Below are positions 1 through 12,040 of a stretch of 64,000 nt of DNA, piece by piece. Numbering within the stretch: the first letter of the stretch is position 1; each line of letters starts with the position of its first letter. Origin of the DNA: Rhyacophila brunnea (lineage: Eukaryota > Arthropoda > Insecta > Trichoptera > Rhyacophilidae); the NCBI GenBank assembly GCA_022495005.1, contig JAGYXB010001580.1, positions 496,001-560,000 of the forward strand, in the 5' to 3' direction. The position numbers and the translations under genes were made by a program. Under the pieces are notes generated by a model. The model searched no databases and was not told the origin of the DNA. It was given only the letters and a program-made list of their open reading frames with translations.

Positions 1-345
1 AAGATTACGTGCCTTAAACATACCAGTCACGGTATCAATTTATTCATAGGTAAGAACAGATATAGAAACTGTTCCGGTAATCTATGATATTGTTTTTTTC
101 TTTTCTCTTACTCGCTTACTGTAACATCTCAAATAAGCCATATAAAATGTGCATAGTAAAATTGCGCGGACACTATTATGGGAATTCCCCATTTGACAAT
201 GATCCAAAAACACATAGCAACCAAACTAAAAGTGGAAACCAAATAATGTGGAGGGAATACGGCTATAAAAATCACGTCAATTTTGATCATATTCCGTCTC
301 CCAATATCAGTGAATAAAAATACTTGGAAAAAAATATGAATTGAA
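1..345. other. Gene-free AT-rich sequence
   Basis: Open frames here are under 80 codons, overlap on both strands and have no recognisable domain. I see no gene, tRNA or structured repeat. Confidence 0.5.
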
Positions 346-436
346 CTTACTAAACACAAAAATTGAACCCGTGATCCGCGGCTTCAGGTACGGACGTCGG
401 ACACTCTACCACTTTTATCGCGGATGGCGGGTCAAT
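346..436 (-). repeat. tRNA-like SINE head, degenerate
   Basis: On the minus strand there is a box A-like GTGGTAGAGTGTC and, about 40 bases on, a box B-like GGGTTCAAT. The spacing is that of a pol III internal promoter. The arms do not fold into a clean tRNA and no other copy is obvious, so I call it a decayed tRNA-derived SINE head rather than a tRNA gene. Confidence 0.4.
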
Positions 437-1116
437 TCTGTTAATATTCATCCGGATTTTAAATCAAGGTATTAATATTAACAATAACTTTGATTTCTAT
501 ACGGCGTCCAGATTTCTTAAAATTCTATTTTTAACTTACATAGGTACCTACTTGCGTTTGTAAATATTTTTTTATTAAATAATTAATTTTTATTGAATTC
601 CTCAAACGTATAATTGTTAGAAACTTTCCGTTTGATTAGTAATTGTATCGGAGACGTAATCGGTAAACCATGTTATCAGTATTGCAAATGATTTAAGTGC
701 CATTCGGTGTACATAATATCTTCATTTTTTTTCTAACTTCTGTAATTATTCTTTAAATAACAAAAATATATAAAAAAAAAAACATTTTACCTAAATAAGT
801 GTTTTCTCTTTTATATCGTTGTCAATTCTTGGTGGAAATCTATTATGAATCAAAATATAACACAATATGCAGTACTAACAATTGCACTTAGTACAACAAT
901 AATCAGGACCTTAATACTCTCTAATATCAATCCTAATACCGATTTCATTAATACTCATTTTATGCAGCTGAATTACCTAAATATAAAATATATTAATATT
1001 TTATGAAAGGCTAGGTTAATTTAATAGATATTTGAACAGAGATTTTTTTATAATTTTATTTATTTATTGTACATATTACTTTAATATAAATTATTTGCAC
1101 ATAATATGTACTTAAT
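437..1116. other. Intergenic, nothing identified
   Basis: AT-rich sequence with short A and T runs. No ORF, inverted repeat or repeat copy that I can support. Confidence 0.5.
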
Positions 1117-1250
1117 TAAAAATACGACACACAACGGGATATACGGGTTCGAGTCCCAACGGGTGTCAAATTATGTACGTTCAATGTAAAGAATGTTACA
1201 TCCTCAAATCTTGTGAATTATTCGTTGAACAGTTTATTAAATAATTTTCC
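1117..1250 (+). repeat. Fragment of SINE family 2 (tail type)
   Basis: It carries a box B-like GGGTTCGAGTCCC followed by CAAATTATGTAC and the shared tail CTTGTGAATTATTCGTTGAA. The same tail recurs near 2735, 16750 and 46620. Only the 3' half of the tRNA-like part is present. ACGACAC/GGGTGTC half-sites flank it, as near 3345-3455. Confidence 0.5.
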
Positions 1251-1280
1251 CTTTTAAAATTTGTAAAATTTGTAAATACA

Positions 1281-1526
1281 CCCACGATGGCCGCGCGGCT
1301 TAAGCATCGTCCTATAACGTCGTAGGTCCCAGGTTAAAATCATAGGTATGGCAAGTACACATTGTTTTTCAATTAGTGTATGAGTCACAGCATGGACCTA
1401 ATCATTTAATAGGTTGAGCAAGTGGCTGACATCCATTTCTCGTAAAAACAAAAATCTGTTAATACAAAACCTTCACTCTGTGTAGGCCCATATAATCTCA
1501 TTAGGATCAGACATGGTCAGATAAAA
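1281..1526 (+). repeat. SINE1 copy (tRNA-derived)
   Basis: The head has a box A-type GATGGCCGCGCGGC and a decayed box B. Then come the family body (GGTTGAGCAAGTGGCTGACA), the CTGTGTAGGCCCATATAATC segment and the GGATCAGACATGG end. Nine other copies or fragments lie in this window. The tRNA part resembles a Leu/Ser-type tRNA. It is a non-autonomous retroposon that would need LINE enzymes to move. Confidence 0.85.
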
Positions 1527-2439
1527 TTTTTAATATATAAATAAATATTATTGAATTGAACTGAATACATTATTGTATATTCTGTACCAGTTGATAATAT
1601 TCCTTTGAAGCGAACGAAACCGGTCCTGATTATTGCTAAACTAAATTAAATTAGTACTACACATTTTATTTAATCTAATTAATTAGTAACTATATAATAT
1701 TTGAACCTGTTAACCCCCTCCATTTGTTTTATTAATAAATCTATTACAGCCCCAATTGTTTTGTTAACATGACCAAATAGTACACTTGTAATACCACATC
1801 CCATCATCAAAGTTACCTTTTTACTTAATACTCATGCAAGCAACCCCATAAAATGACGCACCACTTTGTCAAACGTTTTGAATATCTTTACAAGCTGGAA
1901 CGGCGATATAAAAAATATTTTATCTATAAAACCCCTCCAGCCACTCATATTTCAATGTCTCGTGTGGTTTACTGATAACATTCTGATAGACGTAACGTAC
2001 ACTATGATCGATCGAAGTTGATTTTGTGAAAACCGTAGACCCATCTACGCCGGCGTAGATGTTAACTTGGTAATGGATGATACCAAAGTGTTTGGCCTGT
2101 AACTAGAGAGAGTCATATACATAGTCCAAACCAATATATTATATTAGTATATATTATTTTAAACATATATTCGTATACAAATTATACAATGATTTGTAAA
2201 CTATTTCCGCTGCATACATGCACGTACATCATAATTGACGAGTCAAATATAATAAAGAAACTTACATCTGAGAAGCCTGAAAGCAAATGAAGACTTGCTA
2301 GACCTCGTACACAATAGAGGGATAGATTTGACTTGAATTTAACCGAAAGGAAGCAATTTTGGACCGACCTAGTTGGAGGTAGATGCTTTAGGAGGCCAAG
2401 GCCCACACAGGGTTGTAGCGCCAGTAAGAAGAATAAGAA

Positions 2440-2765
2440 AAGTGGGTAGTTACAATAATTATTAACATGTCTGCCTCTTCACAGGTACCTAATAGCAAAT
2501 GGTAGCTCAATTTAGAAAGCGCTTCAGAGAGTACTATAATAGCCATTAGTTAAAATTTGTCGTAATTAAGTATGGTACCTTTAGCATAGTGGTCTATGTG
2601 CGTGGGCGCGAAAACCGAGAGATGCAGGTTCGTTTCCTGCGGGTGTCATACTATCTTCAAAAAAATGTTTTCTATTGGTTATAATATATTTTCTCAGAAG
2701 TGTTTTCATTTTTACAAAAATGTTACATTTTTAAATCTTGGAAATTAATCGTTGAATAAAAAAAA
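2440..2765 (+). repeat. SINE family 2 copy with tRNA-like module
   Basis: A 5' module (GGTAGCTCAATTTAG, AGCCATTAGTTAAAATTTGT) leads into a tRNA-like region (TTTAGCATAGTGGTCTATGTG, then box B-like GGTTCGTTTCC). A shared 3' region (TCTATTGGTTATAATATATT) and an ATTCGTTGAATAAA-type tail follow. The copy at 16890-17740 has the same order but is interrupted by a MITE; this one is the uninterrupted reference. Confidence 0.65.
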
Positions 2766-2937
2766 TATTAATACAAATTTATAGCTATATTTGTAATACA
2801 ATGTGAATGCTTTGGTTACGGAACAAGTCGTTTTGCGTTCGAAATGGTCAATGCATAATATGATTAATGACATAATATTATTCATAATAAAAGTTTTATG
2901 GTTTTGACAATATCTGTGTAATATATCTGAATCTCTG

Positions 2938-3115
2938 TAAACTCAGTCGTAACACACTTAAGTGCGTGGTGACCTTAATCTTAGGTATTTGCTCCTGAGA
3001 CATTACCAGAAGTAAAAAAAATGCAGATACTTCATCCAAGCGTAGGGCCTCATGATACTAAGACCGAGCATGGTTCGGGGCGGGTTGGTTTAGAAGGGTC
3101 TATGTGTAGTCCACG
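2938..3115 (+). repeat. Dispersed repeat A, copy 1
   Basis: It matches the reverse complement of about 13020-13225 over its whole length (ACTCAGTC start, ACATTACCAG, AAGACCGAGYRTGGT, GGGGCGGGTT). Class unknown; it could be the untranslated part of a retroelement. Confidence 0.6.
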
Positions 3116-3309
3116 CACTTGAATCAAAATAACATTTCACGAGATCATGCGTCGCTGCTTCCCATAAAACAGTAATAAATTTCTTCCAAACATAAGCACA
3201 CAGTTGTTTGTCACTGAAGTACTCGTCTAATAAACTATTTCTTTTAATTAACGAATTAGACATAGGTAAGATATAAGAATGTTATTGTTACATTTTATAT
3301 ATTGAACAT

Positions 3310-3520
3310 TATAATTAATAAATTACGATTAATTAAAAAAAATACGACACCCGACGGGGCGTGAACCTTTAACCGCTGGACTTACACCAGTGTGCTTTTC
3401 CAATTAATCTACATAGTAGTTCATACATAAAATGAAGATCAAATCCCTTCGGGTGTGGTATTTTTTTCTAAATAGTGGGATTTTTTCAAATTATGTACCT
3501 ATGTTCAATTAACTACTCAT
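3310..3520 (-). repeat. tRNA-like repeat related to SINE family 2
   Basis: The minus strand has GTAGATTAATTGGAAAAGCAC (box A-like) and GGTTCACGCCCC (box B-like). The plus strand then shows CCCTTCGGGTGTGG and CAAATTATGTAC, the segment that follows the tRNA part at 1117-1250. The two half-sites face each other, suggesting a head-to-head fusion of two copies. Confidence 0.4.
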
Positions 3521-3684
3521 GTTTTCCATTCGCGACTGAGTTTAAAAAACAGAATCACGAAACAAGCTTTATAAAAAGTTTTTAAAGATTGTTTATTTTG
3601 TTTACCGAAAGATTTATATGGTTTTGGGGTATTTGATGCATTTCTTTACGATTTAAAACAATGATAGGTACAGTGATTTTATTA

Positions 3685-4236
3685 GGTCGTATTCTTATTT
3701 TTCCGGTGGTTTTTTATCCAGTACAAATCTTGCAATCGATTTTTAACTAACTTCCCAACTAGCTAGACATTTGAAACTTTTAGAATATATCAGAACACGA
3801 TGCCAATGCATTATTTTAATACTTTTAGCTTTCTTTAAGTAGAATTGAATTTATTTTCAGTTAATTCTGTTTTGTATGAAAAGTTATTTCGGAAGAAATC
3901 CGTAATCCAATCCATTATTATTGGTTGCTAGGGGTCTGGGGTCCTAGCAACTAAATTATTAATATATACGTGCGTTAGTATGGAAATCAATATGAATTGT
4001 CGGTGGCTCTCGTGGTGCAGTGGGCAAGGCGCTGGCCTTCCACCCGAGAGTTCTGGGTTCGATTCCCGGTCATGACAAAAACATTTATGTGTTTTTCTCA
4101 AAGCCTGGGTGTTTGTGATTGTTCAAAATTACTAACAAACCACCTTGTACGAAAAAGCAAGGACATGGTTATTAATAATTCAAAAAAAAAAATATATGAA
4201 TTGTCAAAATGACGTTTCAGTATTATTTCTATCAAG
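3685..4236 (+). repeat. Dispersed repeat B, copy 1, interrupted by SINE3
   Basis: About 310 bases from CGTATTCTTATTTTTCC to CGTGCGTTAGTATGGAAATC match 41249-41560 closely. After the inserted SINE the match resumes at AAAATGACGTTTCAGTATT, so one repeat was split by a later insertion. No coding potential; class unknown. Confidence 0.75.
4002..4193 (+). repeat. SINE3 copy with 12-bp target duplication
   Basis: A tRNA-like head has box A-like GTGGTGCAGTGGGCAAGG and box B GGTTCGATTCC. The body is CTCAAAGCCTGGGTGTTTGT then GCAAGGACATGGTTATTAAT, ending in an A-run. ATATGAATTGTC directly precedes (3990-4001) and follows (4194-4205) the element, the mark of LINE-assisted insertion. A second copy on the minus strand lies at 53589-53772. 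Confidence 0.88.
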
Positions 4237-4479
4237 TACAAATTTTTTTGATCGTTTAATCTAGTCAAGTTTATATGATTCAACAGAAAAATTAAAAAAC
4301 GTTGTATATAAAAAGTTATTTTTATCTTGTAATTATTTATCCAGAGGATACAATTTTCTGTTCGTTGAAAAACACCGGTGCCAATTATTGGAGAACGTCG
4401 ATATATTCAATTCCAAACAAAACACGCAAACAGTAAAATTCAAATGTAATACCAACGCAACAAACTGAACTGTCATTTG

Positions 4480-4700
4480 GAATCCTTCCCCACGTCTTTC
4501 CCATTCCAACTTAACAGCAACATATTATTATCACCCTGATTTCCCATGAGTGGAAACTCTGACCTATTTTCGGTTTTCAGTTGGCACTACCGACCAACCG
4601 ACACGCCGCATGCTTCGTGTGGGACACGAACCGATGACCTCTAGCAATTATACTTTTCAACACAGGCGTGCCAACCAAGTGTGGCAATACTGTAGCACAC
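4480..4700 (-). repeat. Possible tRNA-derived SINE head
   Basis: The minus strand shows TTGGTTGGCACGCC and, about 45 bases on, GGTTCGTGTCCC, in the right order and spacing for boxes A and B. It overlaps a 98-codon plus-strand ORF with no recognisable domain, which I take as chance. No second copy was seen. Confidence 0.35.
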
Positions 4701-4849
4701 GCTACAAGCGAAATAAACTAAATATTTTACTCGGAATACTTGTCAATACAAAGGACTCGGCCGAAAGTTGTAGATTTGGAGAGATCCTTATATACAATAT
4801 TCATAATGCTAACCTTATAAAAGGACCACAACCTCAAAAAATATGAAAA

Positions 4850-6450
4850 TATTAAATTTAGGGTAACCATTAATTTAATACATACGACTAGGTGTAAATT
4901 TCATTCAAGGAAAACAATACTTATAATGAAAATGGGGATATCAAAAAAATATTTCATAATATATAATTCATAATTTACAATGACCTGCATGAAAGTAAAT
5001 TAATTGTTTTAAATTAATACAATTTCCAAATAAGTAATTATTAGTCTTTAATTGCTAAGTAGGTTTATATATTAATATATAGGAAGGTGAATTATACGGT
5101 TTCCAAGTAAGTAGGTATTATTCTTTAATAGTAAAAGGGTGAGAGAGAGAAATCATTTCGTCTCATTGTATGAGTTTTATACTTAAGCGTAGACAATTCG
5201 CTCATTTTTGTCGTCTTAAAAATGGTGTTACACTTGAAATAGCTATCGACTTTAAAAATCCTGTACAATTGAATTTACTTTATATATTATTTAAATGGAA
5301 TTCAACCATTAAATAAAGCTGACTCAATTAACAAAAACTACTTCACCAAAATATATTATAGTTCAAAAGAAAGAAAAAGAAAATGCACTTGAATAGGCAG
5401 CAAATAATAATAATATGAATCCGTCTATCTCCTCGTTGTGTATATTTGTTTCCTTTATTATCATATCCTCCATCTCCTAATACATATATCACGCGGTCAA
5501 AGTCTGTTTTATTTTCGCATTGCATGAGGTTGTGGCATTTTTATGTATTGTATAATTAATCAAAAATATCCAAATATTAATATAAGACTAGTAATAAAAA
5601 AAATATGTAAAGACGCTGAATATTACCTACATACTCGTATTATGTAATTAGAAAATTAGGAAAAGGTGTACCTTCATTGTTGTCCTTATATTGTCGAATT
5701 GAAGATTTTGAACGACGATATCTTGTTCATATAGTGAGCAGTGCTTCATGATATATCAGAAGACAAACCCCATGGCTTAAAAATGTTTTATCTAGACAGT
5801 AGCAATAATGGCCAATAGAGGAATTCGTCACAATAATAATTCGAACGTCGGTAGAGCATCATACGGAACATAGTAGAAGAAAAGAGAAATCATACAGCGG
5901 AGACGTGTTATGTTATGAGAAGTAAAACTACTTATTTATTCCATGCTCCCCTTTGCGATGACTTCACTGGAGTAAGGTGGTAGCTAGCACTGCATTGTGC
6001 AACAAAATTCAGTCTTGAATTAATGTGTTAACACGCGAGCCAACAAATAGCACACCCTTAGCTAAAAATAGAAAATAGCTAATTTATTCTGATGCAATGA
6101 CGTCATTATATTATGAGGTAGATCAGAGATTTCCAAAGTATATATACGTTTAGACGCCCTGGGGTGCCACTATTAATTCTTACGGATTCCGTAGTATTAT
6201 AGCTCAAGCAATTTTAATCCACGGTAATTCGTATGCTTCAGTGGCTGTTTTTCCAAGCGATAACGAAATTTCATCGCAGCACACTGCTCTTCCCTTATCG
6301 AAGACATTATGCATATCGAATATGACTTCATATCCCTACATCTGTCTGCTGAACAAACAATCCCCGATTGACACCTTCCGATAGAAGATAATGGTCTTTT
6401 AAACACCACCACCATTTAACATTAATAATATTCAAGAAAATATTTCTTTT
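4850..6450. other. Intergenic, nothing identified
   Basis: AT-rich DNA with only short, unsupported frames. No inverted terminal repeats or family members that I can recognise. Confidence 0.5.
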
Positions 6451-6645
6451 TCGAATATGTCCGATCCTAATAAGATCATATTATGGGTCTACACAGAGTA
6501 GAAATTTGTTTTAACAGATTTTGTTTTTACGAGAAATGGATCTCAGCCACTTGCTCAACCTATTAGGTCCATACTCTGACTCATACACAAATTGAAAAAC
6601 AATATGTATACTTGCCAGACCCAAGATTCGAACCTGGGATCCTCA
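6451..6645 (-). repeat. SINE1 copy, head-truncated
   Basis: The minus strand has box B (GGTTCGAATCTTGG), the AATTGAAAAACAATATG-type segment seen in reverse, the body and the GATCGGACAT-type end. The box A half is gone; the match stops near 6645. Confidence 0.85.
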
Positions 6646-6659
6646 ACTTACTATATTTA

Positions 6660-7855
6660 ATATTATTGACTATGCATCCAGCTTGCAAAACATTTATCGG
6701 GCATATGGCATTAAATATAGCATATATCGACATCACAAAAAGCTTTTAAAAACCCATATAAAAACATAAAATATCACACCAGATTTGCTTTGTAAATCAA
6801 TATGCTGGCATTTTCTACTTTCAATAAAATAAAGTTAACAATAAAATGAATATTAGATAAATAACTATATTTCGTACCTGTATTTATTATTAGTTGTATG
6901 ACCTTTTTTATAAGTTACGAAATAATAAATTCTTATAAAATGATACTTTCTACGCATTTCTATTTTAAGAAAATCTGTAATTGTTTTGCCAACTAACTTA
7001 TGTCTATCTTGTATATTTTGCCAGTGTCAGTTAGCAACACTGAACAAAATTCTCACCCATTTCACTAATTTTAGGAGTTTGTTGAAAACCACTGGTGTGA
7101 GTAAATTGTTTCGTGTGGAAACTCGTTTTAAATTAAATTAATTGCTTTATTATTACATACGATTTAGTTTAAGTTTTATATATAAGTCTGGGCTCTCCCC
7201 TGCCAATTATTATAATATAACATTAGACTAGCAAATAACAGCCCTGGATACAAATCTGTCAACGTCAATTATTTCATTTGTACTAAATTTAATACAATCG
7301 ATGGATTAAAAAGTCTTGAATATTGGTCAATTATCTGCACCCTTATGGAGTTTCCTAGAAGCTTATTTTAAAGCTTTATGAGTTCGTCCATTTAGTAGAT
7401 TTTAGAGGGCCCATGTGGCCATTTAGTGCCCTTTGGATACCACTATATGAAAGCATTTATTCAACTAATTGCCATTTAATTTGCTTGGCAACCTCTGTGT
7501 CGCGTACTCTTGTCTGCCTTGTTATGCCTAACACGCACCTTTCCGTGCCACGTTGCATTACTCTACTTCTACCACTTTTGTATAAGTATTAATAAATTTG
7601 TTTAAAAATAATTATAATCTTTAAAAAAATGAGATCCACTAAAATCTTACATGTATTATCAATTCGAAGGAGATTGTGAATGCATTTATTCAACATGAAA
7701 TCGCAAGTATTCACCATCATTTCGTTGTTGTATTTAGGGGGGAAAAATATTTGCAACTAAAATTGTGTTTACTCATTGGTCAATACAAAATAGTGACTAA
7801 TACATTTGTTACTTATATGTACGTATATACTACATATAGTCTGAAAATTATATAT
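6660..7855. other. Intergenic, nothing identified
   Basis: No gene or repeat boundary can be supported. The reading frames found are short and uncharacteristic. Confidence 0.45.
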
Positions 7856-7859
7856 AAAT

Positions 7860-8274
7860 GAAGCGCCTAGTTTCAAATCCCCCTAAAACGGTTTTTGAAA
7901 TTATTTGAGTTAGTTATGTATTTAGATGGATATTTTTGTTACCTATATTATAGCAAATATTGAACTAACTTTAAAAAATGCCAAAAACCGTCAATACGTA
8001 TGATCAAAAATTAGGATAAATTTCAAAACCCGTTAAAATGGTTGGGTGTGCTTTTCAAATACCCCTAAAATGGATAAGCCAAAATACTCTTTAGAATGTA
8101 CGAATTAAAAAATAATAATAAACAAATAAAAATAAATATATAAAGTAAAACTGTAAAACAGATTTAATAGATATGAGCTTATCTCATTTTTCTCAAAACT
8201 ACCTAAAATAGTTTTTCTCATTTTTCTCAGAACTATCTAAAATCGTTTTAAGGGCTTTTGAAACTAGGCGCTTC
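7860..8274. mobile_element. 415-bp MITE with GAAGCGCCTAG terminal inverted repeats
   Basis: The left end GAAGCGCCTAGTTTCAAA is repeated in inverse at the right end as TTTGAAACTAGGCGCTTC. Inside are subterminal variants of the same theme (TTTCAAATACCCCTAAAATGG; CAAAACTACCTAAAATAG). The flanks allow a two- or three-base AT-rich target duplication, so the superfamily is not fixed. It has no ORF and depends on another element. Confidence 0.8.
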
Positions 8275-8774
8275 ATATGGTAGTTAACATAAGCTTGGGC
8301 ACTAAGGGATCTTACCCAAATAGCCCTACGGAATTTCTACCTCAGAAACGTGTGATTTTATAGATTTTAATCAAACTAATCAAAAAGTTTATGGAACTAT
8401 AGAAAATATTTCAAACCATATTAACGTACCTACTAAAGGTAAATGCTTAATTGGCTAGCTTTCAATTTTAAATTTGGTACAAACAACATTGTATTATTTA
8501 CTCAATGGCTGACTAAGCCATTTTAAATTGGGCTGACATTATAAAGTTTACAACTTTTTAATAAAGTTTATTTCTAATTTAAATTTAAGCAAACAAACAA
8601 TAAATCTGAAAAACCAAAGACTGACTTACATTAATTTTATCAAAGTTGAAATTATTGTCCAACGATGTAATAATTGTAATAAAAATAAACCTTGATTTTC
8701 TGTGCCTACAAGTTTGCCTGATAAAATATAATCAGATTCAATTAATTTGTTTAATTAGTTATGGTATCATGTTA

Positions 8775-8845
8775 CGCCCACCACGTACCATAGGTTAGCA
8801 TGTTCGGCTACTAATCAGTGGGTCTAGGATTTAATAATCGTACGG
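8775..8845 (+). repeat. tRNA-like SINE head, weak
   Basis: ATAGGTTAGCATGTTCGGCTA followed by GGGTCTAGGATTTAA sits in box A/box B order. The B box is poor and no second copy is seen. Likely a decayed SINE head. Confidence 0.3.
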
Positions 8846-9299
8846 CTGAGTTGCATGATGTACTCGACCCTCAATTAACTGTAAGTCAATTAGAATTGTA
8901 ACAATATTCACAATTGAGCTTTAACAATCATTTTTCAATGTTACTCTGAAATAAAAACGTTTTACTCAGTTTCCTAAAAGAAGATTTTTACATAAAATGG
9001 CCAATCATTATTTAGGTAACCAATCACATATATTCCATCTTTGATTTAGATTCAGGATATGACCGTATTGATTGGTTGTAAAGATACCAACACACTATTG
9101 AACATCAACATTTTCTGAAGCGAAAGCTATTTATTACTAACATATTTTTGGTACAGCCATATCTATATCAATGTCAAAGACTTGATTCTAAGCGATTATT
9201 TAACTTTTAAATACCTTGTTTTCAAAATAATTTAAATAAAATATTTAACTAAACATAATACCTACAGGGGTATTACCACGAATGATGAGGATTAATTTA

Positions 9300-9340
9300 G
9301 TACTAGCTGAAGTAACCGGCTTCGCACGAGGTCGCTTAGT
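9300..9340 (-). mobile_element. Possible relic of a Helitron 3' end
   Basis: ACTAGCTGAAGTAACCGGCTT resembles the reverse complement of the Helitron 3' end at 62280-62304 (GGGTCAGCTAG after a GC-rich hairpin), with mismatches. Nothing Helitron-like lies beside it, so it would be a truncated end. Confidence 0.3.
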
Positions 9341-10340
9341 TGATCGATGTACATTAATTGTCTTCTTAATAAAACAATTTCAATTACATTTTTAATATCA
9401 AAATAAAACTGTATCTAAGTAGTCATTTAATACATCAAAATGAAAAAAAAATCTAACAAGTCAAACAAAAGAACACTAAATTAAAATCGAATCCAAAACA
9501 TCTTAATCTGTGTGTAAAAATTCAAATTTTGAATGATTACGTCATTATGTATTTATTTAAGAAAACAATACATTGTGGACATAACAAATCTAAATTCAAG
9601 ACGTACACAACATGAGATCTACATTATAACAAACATTACCCTCACAAGAGAGAAGAAGAGAATAAATAAAATGATAATAATAATAATAATAAACTAAAAA
9701 AACATACTTACTTAAGTATCTACGATTTTATACAGAAAAATAAAATTTCGAATACAAAACAGACAGCATGTCAACGAAAATATCTACGTCTTTGGGGAGC
9801 GCATTGACTAGTCTTGCACCCGTCGCTAATGGTGCCTAACGAGGAAACGGTTCCGATCCAGAATAAATGATGGCATGACATAATATAGATGTATTCCATC
9901 TGTATCCCGATATGCGCTAGTGTTCCGTATTTTCGAATTGAATAGATAATCAATATAATTTTCTTTTGTCGTATACAGGTAAACGAAATTCAAAACTATT
10001 TAATTTCTGGTTAAAAATAATAGATGTAAGATTTTCAGGCGGATGTATACGTCACTACTGCAATGTTCTCTGTAACACACCTACCAAAATATGTCCGCAC
10101 ACATTTTTTCATCCCCCGCACAGTCCTCACACAAAAATATTGTAAAATAAAGCTTCCTTTGCCAGATTTTAGTTTTGCTCGAATACACGAAACCATCACA
10201 TGCACAATTCTTCGACGCATTTTTTGGAAGGTGAAGGTCAAGTGCGACTAACACGAGCACGCAAGTGAAATTTTATGTCGAGCGGGATCACTATATCTGT
10301 CCTGTTCTATCGCGTGCCAATACAAAACTAATAATAATTT
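9341..10340. other. Intergenic with AAT microsatellite
   Basis: An (AAT)n tract lies near 9672-9692. Overlapping ORFs of 62 and 68 codons on opposite strands near 10035-10251 have no supporting feature. Confidence 0.45.
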
Positions 10341-10369
10341 TTAATGAAAAATTGTATGTGTGTGTTTGT

Positions 10370-10451
10370 GGGGGGGGGGGGGGGGATAAACTTACCGCAC
10401 CGGGTGATGGTCCGTCACTGACGGGTGACACCAACCCTAGTTACGCCACTG
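10370..10451 (-). mobile_element. hAT-type terminus next to a 16-G run
   Basis: CTAGTTACGCCACTG ends at 10451; read in reverse it is CAGTGGCGTAACTAG, a common hAT-type terminus. It is preceded by a 16-base G homopolymer (10370-10385). No matching opposite end was found, so this is a one-ended fragment. Confidence 0.5.
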
Positions 10452-10499
10452 CTCAGGTGCGTGATGATCCGCACACACAATAGAAAAATTAGAGGGAAC

Positions 10500-11470
10500 G
10501 TTGGTCACTAGTCTAATGCGCAGCTTTTAGTGCGCAGTGTTTGTTTACATTTTTTCACTATCTGTTAAACAGCCGATAATAACAAAATTGTGTTTGACGA
10601 TTTGTGTCAATCCACACATCAGGCTCTAAAAATGTACATTGTAATTCAATGATAATTATAAGAAAATGTTATTGCAAGTAGAATACAGCACGTTTAGGAA
10701 GAATCATGGCATTATTATCTTTATAATATTATGAGTGCTCCAATTCACAGCTATGCCTTCTAGCCGTTTTAGATATGAGAAACAAGCGACATGTGAAAAA
10801 TGTGAGAGTCAAAAATACAAAATGTGGTAATTAATTATTAATTAAAAGGTCCGCAGCGAATGAATTACTATGTAGGACACAACCAAATAAATAGCCTCAG
10901 CCTATTATAAGATTATTTATTATTCAATACTTTATTTAAAAATTTCACAGAGTAGGGTATTTTTTGTCTGACAAAAATCCCCGCGCTCACTTTCCGTGTC
11001 GGTAACTACATTACGAAAAATCCCTAATAAGAATAAATTGTTAGGCTTATTATCATACTGACAATATTGGAAAAGAGCTTTTTTGAATTTTCTCAAACAA
11101 AAGCTCTCGGTACTAAAGCTATATAAATTATTCAACCAATGCTTTAGTCAAATTACAAATGGTAAAGGGGTGTATAGACCAACGTACTCAATGTGTAACC
11201 ATATAATAAAATACTATTAATACTATATACTGAAGGTAGTTGATGGAATTTTAATTTAAATTCTATTAGATTTAAGCTTTGTACTATTCCATTTGAGTCG
11301 TTTTTTACGATACAGACACTATGCATACTCACCAATGGTACACACACACTGGCAACAAATACAGTTTATTCTCGCTTATATATCAAATGAATACGGTGAA
11401 AGGGGTAAAAACCTTATTACATACCTGCTAAGTAAATGCTAAAATAATAAGAGGAATTAAATACTGTTTT
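10500..11470. other. Intergenic, nothing identified
   Basis: AT-rich DNA without a supported gene, RNA or repeat boundary. Confidence 0.45.
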
Positions 11471-11474
11471 CTTT

Positions 11475-12040
11475 AGGCGCGTTTGGAAAATCAGATCAGA
11501 GTGTATTTTTGGCGTGTGACATTTAACACATAATTTATTTTTTCACACAAAAAAACACACTCGATTGGATTCGAACCAACGATTGTTCGGTTATTAGCCG
11601 AACGCACTACCTCTACGCCACAGTATGATACTGCAATCGTAACAATTATAGAATATAATATTATAGTTTAGAATTTATTGTTCCATTGCCTAGACAGCGA
11701 ATTTATTATTGTCGGCCATTTGCAATTCCTTACGTAGACAACGTTGTTTACAAACGATTAAACGTCAGATTGACATTTGGTACTTTAAAAATAAAAACAA
11801 CGAGAAACCATTAAGTATATAATTTAGTAATATAAGTTAATGTGCATAGAAATAAACCAACGGCGCTACAATAAGCGGCCCTTTTTCTTGAGTGTGTAAT
11901 TTAACAAGATAATAATTAAGAGCTACCTAGTCGAAGAATCTAGGTTATCACAAGTTTTGTTTGAGTTTTGTTACGCAAAGAAGTATAACTTCTAACGCTC
12001 ATACATAAAATAAGTACACACACCGATTTTTTTTTAAATT
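11475..12040 (-). repeat. Repeat family C, copy 1 (contains a tRNA-like segment)
   Basis: It runs from GGCGCGTTTGG to AAGTATAACTTCTAACGC and is shared with 32425-33570 and, in its right half, with 50565-50925. The minus strand of 11565-11630 is tRNA-like: GTGGCGTAGAGGTAGTGCG (box A-like) and GGTTCGAATCC (box B). Other copies begin with GAAGTTATACTTC and end with its near-palindromic relative, so the unit may be a TIR element that captured a SINE. Bases 11598-11605 (CCGAACGC) are the empty site for the hAT at 32574. Confidence 0.75.

Noticed and set aside
10035..10251. Opposed 62- and 68-codon ORFs
   Set aside because: They overlap each other, contain no motif and have no neighbouring gene structure.
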